Source of the DNA: Symsagittifera roscoffensis
Taxonomy: Eukaryota; Xenacoelomorpha; Acoela; Convolutidae
Reading direction: 5' to 3'
DNA: 64,000 nt
Assembly (NCBI RefSeq): GCF_963678635.1
Contig: NC_087067.1
Location: forward strand, 41,938,696 to 42,002,695
Shown here: positions 53,740-64,000 of the stretch, piece after piece
Layout: each line of letters opens with the position of its first letter
Position numbering within the stretch: position 1 is the stretch's first letter
Program-made: the position numbers and the translations under genes
Notes under the pieces: generated by a model
Seen by the model: the letters and a program-made list of their open reading frames with translations, nothing else
Told to the model about the DNA's origin: nothing
Databases searched by the model: none

Positions 53740-54135
53740 TTGTGGAAAAAATCTTTCATTCCATCAGTAAAACTTTCTGCCAAAGAAAGACGCGAGTCCT
53801 TAGGTACTCTCTTGAGCACTCGAACCTGAGAAATGGCTGTATTTACCTAAGTTGCTGGTAGTAAGTCATTACCAATTGAAGCATTATTGACAGATTTCTT
53901 TTTAACACACATTGAAACCCTTGAAACCCTTGGATCTTCTACGATTCGCTAAGAGTTATATTTACAGGAGTTACATGATACCACTTAGAACAACAATCAC
54001 ATCTTATCCAATTCAAAAATCCTGAAGGTCTAAAGCATTCTTTGCTTGTACACTCTTTGTTCTTTTTCCTCATCCTGACGGCGCCGCGTAAGGTTAATTT
54101 GACTAGATACAAGGGTACTAAGCCAACCAAAAATA
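53740..54135 (-). pseudogene. older retroelement, N-terminal part (PHD-like finger), split by the LTR element
   Basis: Minus strand: 54130-53939 contains CTSKECFRPSGFLNWIRCDC ... CSKWYHVTPVN, a PHD-like zinc finger pattern. 53850-53745 reads QVRVLKRVPKDSRLSLAESF then TDGMKDFFHNV. This order precedes the RT in GVRPI-type retroelements. The rest (RT) is at 35015-34900 beyond the LTR element. Confidence 0.55.
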
Positions 54136-56231
54136 ACAGGGTTGGATATTTATAGATGAAAAAAAAAATATTACAATCTTTTTCAATAAAGAGCCTTAAA
54201 TCTATAAAATTCGCTGAAAAAGTAACAATCCTATCCGAGCTCAGAAGGTGCAGCGGCCCACACCAGACTCCCCAGGTTGGTAACTCCTTCCCCCAGATCA
54301 GAGATTTACTTGACGGGCCTCACGAAGGGCGCTCAACAAATAGGTACAAACGTCAAACATATCACATCTATTTAATAGACTCATCTCATTAACTAAATTA
54401 ATAACTGGTAACAGTAATGGTAAAATTAAATCTTCAATATTGTTTATCATTATTTTACCCACCTGGTTTTTCTGCTGTTCCATTCAGTAGTTTGTGGTAG
54501 CCAGTCAAAAAGCAGACTGCTCTAAGAGCGGAATGGGTCCAAGAGCAGAAAAATATTGTCTTCTTTAAACTAATCTGTAATTTCAAAGTAATTATCATTA
54601 TTACCAACAAAACAGATGTTTTATGCATAATTTGAGCAAGCTGATCCAGTTTGTTTTGAAACTCGATAAAAAGAAACCTGATGAATTTATCCAATTCACG
54701 CATATTTGTATATTTTATTAGTTTCATTAACAATTCTAACAATTGTTTTTATCAATTAGCCCATACATATCAATTCAAATAAAGCGGGCGCCCTTTGAGG
54801 GATTCTAGAGATAACTATGTCAAGTACGTCTTCGACGAGGGGGAAGAAGTTCCTGGCCTGAGAATCCGGTGAAGCGCCACTGGACAATCTGAGTTTGCGT
54901 GAGGTTGTTGCTTATATGCGAGATTCAGTGACTTTTTTCGGATTTTTAAAATTGTTTTCTTCATTGATAATTTCCAACCCTGTTGTTATGGGTTAAGTTA
55001 GTTCAGCCCCTTGTGTTCAGAAAAACTCCTTTTTTTACCCGTACGCCGCGCCGTCATGATAGGAAAAACCACAAGAGTAAGCAGGTGTAGGAAATTGGGG
55101 TTGTTTTATGGAAAAGTCAAGGTCTCAAGGTCAAAACTTCAACTTGTTTAAGTAATTATGATATCTAAGAACTGTTTTGTCACAAAAAATTTCCAGGTGG
55201 TAGAAATTTGTTATATACAATTGTCAAGGCTGTATGACAAGCATATTAAATTGGAGCTGACATGATTTAGCAAAGATCATCGATTATTAGCGATATTGAA
55301 GAGGAAAACGGGTAATCCGGAAAAATCAGAAACTTTGATCATTCTGAACCAGTTAGAAATAATTCGCAAAAACACGAACTAATCTCACTTGTTTACTCCT
55401 ATTTTAATATGAACTTCATAATTCAAACCGAACCTCTGTAAACTATTAGGATTGTTTCAAGGTATATGATATAGAGAAGTAGTTAAAACATTCAGAATTA
55501 TATTTGTTTACTTTCTACTTAGCAGTGGCACGGACACACTGTGATACCCGCGTCGTACTACAGGAGGCTTTCACGGCGTCGTACTACACGGAAAAGCGGG
55601 AAAGTTGTACTTAAAAAAACAGGTTTGGAGGCTACTATGGACTTTCATTACTTTTAAATTGAATTAGGTGTGGTTATTGTTCCTAATCGTATCAAAACAG
55701 TTATGTAGAAAACTCTAACAAGGTCTAAAGGTTTCACTGGTCCTATGTGTTTTACGTACCGTTCGACCAGAATACCTTTGAGTTTTATTCAAAAGGTAAC
55801 AGACGAAGGATACCTTCAAAATGACGACTAGTAACGCTCACAATAAGGCTCTTGAAGGACAACCGGAATGATGGTCCGAAACGCGACAGCCTTCCAGATT
55901 CCCCGAATATATTTTTCATCTTAGCTAACCCCAAAAATTCAAGTAATGGAGTGCAGAGTGAAGAGCCGTTCCGTCGTTCCCTAAGCAACGTATGACCAAA
56001 AACAAATACATTTAGACAAGAAACCAAACAAATTATTCTTTGACCAGCAAAAAACCAAAAACAAAAAATAACACATAAAAAAAACAAAAAAAACACATTA
56101 TCAGTAAGGAACATCTTCACAGACGAGATGCAACCTAATTTCTTGCTTGATGTTATTAGACAAACTTCATTATATCAAACCTTATCGTTAGAATCAAATT
56201 GTAGTGTTGTCCCATGTACCTGTACTGCAGT

Positions 56232-56293
56232 GTTAATTGAGTATTCAAGCACGTTAATGCTAATTTCCAAACAAAACGGAAGTGTCAATTAAC
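56232..56293. repeat. 62-nt stem-loop module, copy 1
   Basis: Closed by GTTAATTGA/TCAATTAAC (9 bp). Inside is TTCAAGCACGTTAATGCTAA and a TTTCC/GGAAG hairpin. Copies 2 (57889-57950) and 3 (59552-59613) are closed by GTTATTTGA/TCAAATAAC, a paired change. The core AAGCACGTTAATG also occurs in the LTR-element leader at 37031-37043. Confidence 0.7.
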
Positions 56294-57888
56294 TGAAGAA
56301 ATAGAACAATCCAGCAGTGCAAGAAGCAGCAGGAAGGATCACAAGGGCAGCAGCAATCGACTTTTTGATTTAAAATGCCTTAATTTGGACTTTGAACAGA
56401 CCCCGAGGGGTATAGTATTGTCAGCACTACTATTTAAATTTTTTAAAAAAATTTAAAAAATTTTTCCGTTTTCCAACAAAAAGGACCATTAACAGATCAA
56501 AATTTATATAAAAAATTTGGTATCTTAAACCCCCCAGTTAGCTGATTATACAAATTAGTATCTTTAGGACTGTAATGGACTGAAACTCGATAAAAAACCT
56601 GATGAATTTATCCAATTCACGCATATTTTTTTTTATTAGGTCCATTAACGATTCTAACAATTGTTTTTATCAATTAGCCCATTCATATCAATTCAAATAA
56701 AGCGGGCGCCCTTTGAGGGACTCTAGAGATAACTATGTCAAGTACGTCTACGGCGAGGGGGAAGAAGTTCCTGGCCTGAGAATCCGGCGATGCGCCACTG
56801 GACAATCTGAGCTCGCGTGAGGTTTGTGTATAGAAATTTGTTATATACAATTGTCAAGGCTGTATGACAAGTACATTAAATTGGAGCTGACATAATATTA
56901 GCAAAGATCATAAAAAATTAGTGATATTGAAGAGGAAAACGGTGAATCCGGAACAAATCAGAAACTTTGAACATTCTGAACCAGTTAGAAATTATTCGCA
57001 AAATTACGAACTAATCTCACTTGTTTACTTCTAGTTTAAAATGAACTTCATAATTCAAACCGAACCTCTGTAAATAATTAGGATTGTTTCAAGGTATATG
57101 ATATAGAGAAGTAGTTAAAACATTCAAAATTAAATTTGTTTACTTCCTACTTAGCAGTGGCACGGACACACTGTGATACCCGCGTCGTACTACATGAGGC
57201 TTTCACGGCGTCGTACTACACGGAAAAACGAGAAAAGTTTACAAAAAAACAGCTTTGTAGGCTTTTATGGACTTCAATGTCTACCATTGACTTTCAGGAC
57301 TTTTAAATTGAATTAGGTGTGGTTATTGTTCCTAATCGTATCAAAACAGTTTTTAGAAAACTCTAAGCAACTCTAACAAGGTCTAAAGGTTTCACTGGTC
57401 CAATGTGTTTTACGTACCGTTCGACCAGAATACCTTTGAGTCTTATTCAAAAGGTAACAGGCGAAGGATACCTTCAAAATGACGACTAGTAACGCTCACA
57501 ATAAGGCTCTTGAAGGACAACCGGAATGATGGTCCGAAACGCGACAGCCTTCCAGATTCCCCGAATATATTTTTCATCTTAGTTAACCCCAAAAATTCAA
57601 GTAACGGAGTGCAGAGTGAGGAGCCGTTCCGTCGTTCCCTAAGCAACGAATGACCAAAAACAAATACATTTAGACAAGAAACCAAAAAAAGTTTTCTTTG
57701 ACCAGCAAAAAACCAAAAACAAAAATAACACATAAAAAAACAAAAAAAACACATTTTCAGTAAAGAACATCTTCACAGACGAGATGCAACCTAATTTCTT
57801 ACTTGATGTTGTTAGACAAACTTTCATTATATCAAACTTTATCGTTAGAATCAAATTGTAGTGTTGTCCCATTTACCTGTAATGCAGT

Positions 57889-57950
57889 GTTATTTGAGTA
57901 TTTAAGCACGTTAATGCTAATTTCCAATCAAAACGGAAGGGTCAAATAAC
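57889..57950. repeat. 62-nt stem-loop module, copy 2
   Basis: Closing stem GTTATTTGA/TCAAATAAC, perfect 9 bp. Inner hairpins as in copy 1. Confidence 0.7.
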
Positions 57951-59551
57951 TGAAGAAAAAGACTAATCCAGCAGTGCAAGAAGCAGCAGGAAGAATCACA
58001 AGGGCAGCAGCAATCGACTTTTTTATTTAAAATACCTTAATTTGGACTTTGAACAGACCCCGAGGGTTATAGTATTGTCAGCAGTACTATTTAAGTTTTT
58101 AAAAATAATCAAAAATTTTTTTTCCGTTTTCCAACAAAAAGGACCATTAACAGATCAAAATTTATATAAAAAATTTGGTATCTTAAGCCCCCCAGTTAGC
58201 TGATTATACAAATTAGTATCTTTAGGACTGTAATGGACTGGAACTCGATAAAAAACCTGATAAATTTATCCAATTCACGCATATTTTTTTTTTATTAGTT
58301 TCATTAACGATTCTAACAATTGTTTTTATCAATTAGCCCATTCATATCAATTCAAATAAAGCGGGCGCCCTTTGAGGGACTCTAGAGATAACTATGTCAA
58401 GTACGTCTACGGCGAGGGGGAAGAAGTTCCTGGCCTGAGAATCCGGCGATGCGCCACTGGACAATCTGAGCTCGCGTGAGGTTTGTGCTTATCTGCGAGA
58501 TTTAGTGACTTTTTTTTCAGATTTTTAAATTTGTTTTCTTCATTGATAACATGGAGTTAAGTTAATATAGGTTAAGTTAGTTCAGCCCCTTGTGTTCAGG
58601 CAAAACTCCTTTTTTTACCCGTACGCCACGCCGTCAAGATAGGAAAAACCACAAGAGTAAGCAGGTGTAGGAAATTGGGGTTGTTTTATGGAAAAGTCAA
58701 GGTCAAAACTTCAACCTGCTTAGGAAATTATGATATCTGAGAACTGTTTTCTCACAAAAAGTTTCCAGGTGATAGAAATTTGTTATATACAATTGTCAAG
58801 GCTGTATGACAAGCACATTAAATTGGAGCTGACATAATATTAGCAAAGATCATAAAATATTAGCGATATTGAAGAGGAAAACGGGTAATCCGGAAAAAAT
58901 CAGAAACTTTGAACATTCTGAACCAGTTAGAAATAATTCGCAAAAATACGAACTAACCTCATTTGTTTACTCATTGTTCAAAGTGAAATTCATAATTCAA
59001 ACCGAACCTCTGTAAATTATTAGGATTGTTTCAAGGTATATGATATAGAGAAGTAGTTAAAACATTCAGAATTATATTTGTTTACTTTCTACTTAGCAGT
59101 GGCACGGACACACTGTGATACCCGCGTCGTACTACAGGAGGCTTTCACGGCGTCGTACTACACGGAAAAGCGGGAAAGTTTTACTTAAAAAAACAGGTTT
59201 GGAGGCTACTATGGACTTTCATTACTTTTAAATTGAATTAGGTGTGGTTATTGTTCCTAATCGTATCAAAACAGTTATGTTGAAAACTCCTAGCAACTCT
59301 AACAAGGTCTAAAGGTTTCACTGGTCCTATGTGTCTATGTGTTTTACGTACCGTTCGACCAGAATAACTTTGAGTTTTATTCAAAAGGTAACAGGCGAAG
59401 GATACCTTCAAAATGACGACTAGTAACGCTCACAATAAAGTTCTTGAAGGACAACCGGAATGATGGTCCGAAACGCGACAGCCTTCCAGATTCTCCGAAT
59501 TTAATTTTGATCTTAGTTAACCCCAAAAATTCAAGTATTGGAGTGCAGAGT

Positions 59552-59613
59552 GTTATTTGAGTATTTAAGCACGTGAATGCTAATTTTCAATCAAAACGGA
59601 AGGGTCAAATAAC
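59552..59613. repeat. 62-nt stem-loop module, copy 3
   Basis: Closing stem as in copy 2. The core has one change (CACGTGAATGC). Confidence 0.7.
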
Positions 59614-59849
59614 TGAAGAAAAAGTCTAATCCAGCAGTGCAAGAATCAGCAGGAAGGATCACAAGGGCAGCAGCAATCGACTTTTGATTTAAAATACCTT
59701 AATTTGGACTTTGAACAGACCCCTGGGGGTATAGTATTGTCAGCACTACTATTTAAACAAAGAGGACCATTAACAGATCAAAATTTATATCAAAAATTTG
59801 GTATCTTGAACCCCCAGTTACCTGATTATACACATTAGTATCTTTAGGA

Positions 59850-60060
59850 ATGTACCCAGAGGGGTCTGAGTTTTCGACCAAAATTGGAGGGATTCCCATT
59901 TCTTCGATCCGGAAGGGTCCCTAATCCCAACCCAAGAGTGTCTTTAACTTTTAAATCTGGTGAGGTCCCTATTTCACCAAACCGAAAGGGTCCCAAAAGC
60001 GAAGGGTTCTTATTTTACCCATCCGGAAGGGTCCTTACTTTGACACGCACAACTTTTGAG
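59850..60060 (+). repeat. ATCCGGAAGGGTCC repeat block
   Basis: About five copies of a motif like ATCCGGAAGGGTCCTTACTT spaced 25-45 bp apart. The reverse complement appears at 26625-26745. The frame 59884-60150 is a translation of the repeat. Confidence 0.6.
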
Positions 60061-60895
60061 ATATCTCTGTTTTTTTTTGCTGTTGATGAAGAAACCTTAC
60101 TTAGTGAGTTACAACGTAATTCAACCAACTTAACAGTAGATATCCATTGAGGTTTTTTTTGGACATCGGTAGAAGGAAATAAATGTCGCGATCCGATTTT
60201 TCACAGTTTTTGGAAAACCAAACGCTGCAAAGAAAAACAAATATTGAAAGTTTTGAGTTTGTGCGATAACGTTTACCGGTAACTCTCGTAGCCCTAAGGA
60301 AATTGGACCTAACGACTTTGATTTAGTGGATTCAACAATCCGGAGGAAAGGTTCAATTTGTGTTTTTTTCGCATATTTTTTAGCCGGTTTTATCAGTTTC
60401 GGTTCATTTTGGTGGCATTAGACCAAAATTTGAACAACTTCACATGTGGGTTAAACATTTTTTATTGAAAAAACTCACCATGGAAAAAAAGATTACAAGT
60501 TCTTAGCGAAAAGGCCAGTTTTGATGGTAGAACCTTCCCGAAAGGGTAGCAACGGTTGATTAAAGCACTTTTACTTTAGTTTAAGCGATTAGGAAACTTC
60601 AAGTAACTTAAAAAAAGCGTAATAGGAAAGAAACGCTTGCTAACGGACACCTCCTATTTAGGGGGAGTTGCAAGTTAAGCAGCTGAGTTTGGATCCGCTT
60701 TGGTCAAAATCAAGAGCAACCCCTTCCCAATCAGCTGATTATACTCATTACAAAGAAGGCCCTTCCGTTTAGTTACGGTAAGTGCACAAGTTGGATAGGG
60801 CACTAACAGCGTTATAAAATTGCATGTATATCAGCTAGCTGTATCATTTTATCAATGCAGTCAAAAATCAGCATTAAAAGGATCGTCGTAATGTT
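60061..60895. other. non-coding DNA
   Basis: No recognisable gene or repeat. Confidence 0.45.
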
Positions 60896-60898
60896 AAT

Positions 60899-63800
60899 TT
60901 ATCTTAGCCGTCCTTCCTCTACAATAGCGGTAATGGATTTGTCAATAAAATGAACTTTGCGCACCGATCTGCACCCCCTTATACATAGTATAGAGCTCCT
61001 CAGGAGCGCGAAGCTTATTTTAGTTTTTTTGTACTTTATCGATTGTGGATAGCTTTCTTGTCTTTTTTCACTGAATTTTTCGGCTAATCGTTGCATCGTC
61101 CGCGGGGCTGTTGGAGCAGCGCTACCGGTTCATCCGAAAAATAACGGCCAGAAGCTAGTCTGCTCTAGGTTTAAAATTCTTTGTAATATTTGGAGTTCTT
61201 CAGCATTTCCTGATATTTATATGCGTCTTTATGCAGTTTTTGCGTAGTTTTGTCATGGGTGTTGAAAATTTTCACATCAAAAAACGCGGTTAAAATGTGA
61301 ACCCCAGACTCCGTTTGCCTTAATGTCAAGTCGTGCATCATCTTCAATTGTAGTTGATTTGTTGACAAAGCTTTCGCCTCAATCTCGACGTCATGGCAAA
61401 CCTCGTTCATGAGGTAGGCGAATGTGTCTCTGATTTCATTGTGTCTTATGTGTGTGTAACCGCCCTTTGCACCATGTAGCGCGCGTGTCAAGTTAAAATT
61501 AGCACCACATGTACATGTGAGTGGGGTATTGGTCGGTTCCCATCCGTATCTTAAGTAAATACCATCTCTGAATTCTGATTTAGTCAGGTTGAAGTTACAT
61601 CTGTTCAGTGGTAAAGCGTTGAGCTAGTTAGAGGCTCCCTTTTCAGAGGCCAGTTCGGTTGCGTAATTATCTGTTTCCTTTAAGGAGTTCATGAGGTTTT
61701 TTTTTCTTTCGGTTTGTTCAATCCGTTTTCAATTTTTTGATTTTCGTACAAGTTTTTTTTGGCTGTGTTTTTGCTGTAACAGGATCTTGAGATTCCAGTA
61801 CTAGTGATGTTTCCTTAGACCATTCTAGATAGTTTTCATAATCAGATGGCAGCTTGATGTTATGGCCGTCCATTTTTAGGGTTAAGGAAGATATCTCACG
61901 GAACTGGGGGTTCAAAGTGTCTTTACCGATTAAGTTAGGTATTAATTGTTCTTTGATAATCTTTTCACATACTTCTAAGTTTTCCATAGTGTTAGGCGTT
62001 CTCCTGGCAAGAAATGAAAATTTTTCTTGAGCTCCTTTAGTATAGCAGGCATAAACGTTTTGGGGAGAGGTTTTAGCGATTTTCGTTAATTTTTTCACAA
62101 TTTTGATTTCCTCATTCTGTTGAAACGAGAGTAACTTTTTACATTCAGATTCTGTTCCTATAACTGAACCAAGCACTCGGGCTCCTGCCTTTATAGTGAT
62201 TTCTGTATTTTTGAAGATTTTCTCAGCTTCACCGAGTTTTTCATCTTTGACAATGAGTTGGCATTTGGATGCTTTAACAAGGTAGCCAAAAAATTTACTT
62301 AGTGATACAATTTTATCAAGGACGGTTTGTAGATTGCTGAAAATAGCGACTGAGTTTCTGTCGTCTGCGTACCATTTCTGGGTTACGTTGTCTACTGATA
62401 AAAGTTTTATGAGGAGTATTATGGCTGGACCAAACATGGCCATTGCTAGTGGATAGTAGTTTTTTGTTAACGAACAGTTTGGATGGATTGGAGTAGGAGT
62501 TCTTAATCACGGTTAAAAGAGATGGGCAGGTATTTTCGATGTTTTTCAACGGGCAGGTTTTGGGCAGGTACTGGGCAGGTAATGGGCAGGTATTGGGCAC
62601 CTATGGGCAAGTATTGTCTTTCCATTTAGCGAGTTGAAAGCGTTTTCGGCATCTATCAGTAAAACAGCATCGGCGGAGGTTTTGCTGTATTGATCTCTTA
62701 ACATGTGGATTGCATATTCAATGCCACATTTTGTCCTAGACAGAAAGGATAGTTTGAACCGAGGGACATGAGTTCGTTTTTTAGGCATTTGGTTATTGTT
62801 CGTCTTATTATCCTACTCATAACTTCTCCTATGGCTATGGGTCTTACTCCTGGATTTTTATCCAGGGGTATTAACCTACATGCGTTATATGGTTCCGTAA
62901 GTTCTGGATTTAGTTCTTCGTTTGCCGATTTTTTGGGCAATTTTTGCAATTGTTTTTGAAATCTCAATAATTATTGCTCGAAGTGTGTTGAAGTTGTTCT
63001 CCATTCATTTGCATCAAGAGCAGATGGTCCATGAGATCCATGCGTTCTCATGGCTGCTTTCTTGATATGTTGACCGTTTATCTGATCAAATATCGATGGA
63101 TGGAAGCGAATTGTTTCATTTGAGACTGGTGTACTATAGTTCTCTTCAATTGGTTCAGATGATGGGTGCTTCTCTATAAGAGTCTGTTCTACTGTCTTAC
63201 CTTTGATGATCTCATCGAGCGAAAGAACGCTTTTGGATGGGTCCTTTAGTTTTGCAATTGCGCTTAATATTTCACCAGTATTCATTTTTTTATGGAACTG
63301 TTGTGCTTCAGTTTCTGTTTTTCTTCTACTTCCTTTTGTCAAGCGCATTCGGCTTCCTTTGGTTATATAGACCATCCAGGTCTCCGTCTTGCCAATGCTT
63401 AAGTCGCCTTGCTATTTTTTTGGATAATGATCCTTCATTTTCGGACTTCGTTTTGCACAGTAGTAAGTGTGGAAAGATCATTGCTACGTGCCTTGCGAAG
63501 GTATTTTTGATGTTTTCTATTAAGATGTTCAGAGGTCTATTGAGTGTTTCAATGAAATTATAACCAACCTTATTTTCCGATAAGATCATGAAGACTGGTT
63601 TCCAGTGGACCACTTCAGAGCATAATTTCCTTGAGGTTTCTATGAGTTCTGGACAGGGGTTTGACCATGGGTCTTGAGTTGCTCTGGTTTCTAGAGTGGA
63701 GGGTTCTCTTGAGTTTTGTGAGTGTGGGGCATTGGAAGGGTGAGGGTAAGTTTGGGGGAGTATGGTTGTAGCTAGGGTTGGGGAATTGCATTCATGAGTG

Positions 63801-63960
63801 TCGTTAGCTGAATGAAATTAGGAGGTGCAGCGATGACAGCTGAAATATTCATATAATCACTGCTGCGGGCTAGGCTGCTGCATTTTACATGCATGTAGCC
63901 TGGGAATGTAAAGCACCAAACACCTCCGCCTCGCAAGATGTTTCTACACAAATAAGGCAA
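60899..63960 (-). pseudogene. GVRPI-class retroelement: zinc finger, RT, nuclease-like C-terminus
   Basis: Blocks on the minus strand in order: a zinc-finger-like piece 63960-63772 (GYMHVKCSSLARSSDY), a linker 63613-63326 (SLSKKIARRLKHWQDGDLDG), 63375-62971 (DPSKSVLSLDEI..., ALDANEWRT), RT 62967-62600 (CRLIPLDKNPGVRPIAIGEV, VLLIDAENAFNSLNGK), then 62443-61718 with AMAMFGPAI and QKWYADDRNSVA (catalytic YADD), KCQLIVKDEKLG, and 61491-61171 with ALHGAKGGYTHIRHNEIRDT, DLTLRQ and AFFDVKIFNTHDK, a pattern suggestive of a PD-(D/E)XK-type nuclease. The last part, 61096-60899, has KTKISFALLRSSILCIRGCR. The RT is disrupted around 62530-62610 by a minisatellite and by frameshifts. A second, shorter copy is at 24.15-25.26 kb (+). 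Confidence 0.75.
62535..62612. repeat. GGGCAGGTAnT minisatellite inside the RT gene
   Basis: Five copies of about 11-12 bp (GGGCAGGTATT, GGGCAGGTTTT, GGGCAGGTACT, GGGCAGGTAAT and others) lie between the NAFNSLNGK block and the AMAMFGPAI block, where the RT should have about 90 residues. They replace or interrupt that part of the domain. Confidence 0.75.
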
Positions 63961-64000
63961 TTTCTTTGAGTAGCCATTTGAGGAAGGACGGCGGTGTCAT

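Larger units (their letters stand above)
54640..59850. repeat. three tandem copies of a 1.6-1.9-kb non-coding repeat
   Basis: Unit starts (ACTCGATAAAAA-CCTGATGAATTTATCC) lie near 54660, 56585 and 58250. The marker AAAGCGGGCGCCCTTTGAGG is at about 54782, 56699 and 58357, and CGCGTCGTACTACA at about 55550, 57182 and 59126. Copies differ by indels of 100-300 bp. The minus-strand frames at 55785-56120 and 57443-57754 are corresponding repeat translations with a hydrophobic start, probably not a gene, although their conservation between copies is noted. Confidence 0.85.

Noticed and set aside
55785-57754. Repeated minus-strand frame (hydrophobic start, then a shared 60-residue end)
   Set aside because: Present in two of three tandem-array copies and nearly identical, but the third copy is deleted and the hydrophobic part comes from an A-rich tract. 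More likely repeat DNA than a gene.

Overview
This is nuclear DNA of an animal, most likely an invertebrate. The one clear host gene, on the minus strand, is a multi-exon Slingshot-family cofilin phosphatase with GT-AG introns, and Slingshot proteins are an animal family. The rest is AT-rich intergenic DNA packed with retroelements: a Ty3/gypsy LTR element, a Penelope-like element, a CR1/L2/Jockey-like LINE, and a retroelement class whose RT carries a GVRPI-type motif, an N-terminal zinc finger and a C-terminal nuclease-like region. There are no prokaryotic operons, rRNA genes or CRISPR arrays. The species cannot be named from sequence alone.

Layout. 1-1.2 kb: nothing recognised. 1.24-11.83 kb: a segment bounded by an imperfect 36-bp inverted repeat, with arrays of TAATCGATTATAATGG motifs inside each end, a minisatellite, shuffled duplications, a frameshifted BEN-domain fragment, a 2.7-kb satellite and a broken multi-exon gene. 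12.7-22.7 kb: the Slingshot gene (-), whose 4-kb intron holds a decayed Penelope-like element in antisense. 23-25.3 kb: decayed retroelement pieces. 26.9-31.6 kb: SGNH-like pseudogene and a CR1/L2/Jockey-like LINE (+). 34-35.5 kb: older LINE fragments (-).

35.6-53.7 kb holds the most remarkable object, an 18.1-kb LTR retrotransposon with nearly identical 880-bp LTRs and an apparent AACG target duplication. It sits inside an older minus-strand retroelement whose halves lie on either side. From 5' to 3' it has a 3.1-kb leader full of tRNA-sized stem-loops closed by ACCCTCC/GGAGGGT, a gag-protease-RT-RNase H frame (with one in-frame TAG), an integrase frame with a 300-residue acidic N-terminal extension, a frame with the integrase C-terminus followed by a macro-domain-like region, and two further ORFs (coiled-coil protein and a large protein of unknown function) joined across an A7 run. 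Several frame breaks could be programmed recoding, assembly indels or early decay.

54.6-59.9 kb: three tandem copies of a 1.6-1.9-kb non-coding repeat, each with a stem-loop whose closing stem shows a compensatory change and whose core recurs in the LTR-element leader. 60.9-63.96 kb: a minus-strand retroelement with zinc-finger-like, RT and nuclease-like parts, interrupted by a small minisatellite.
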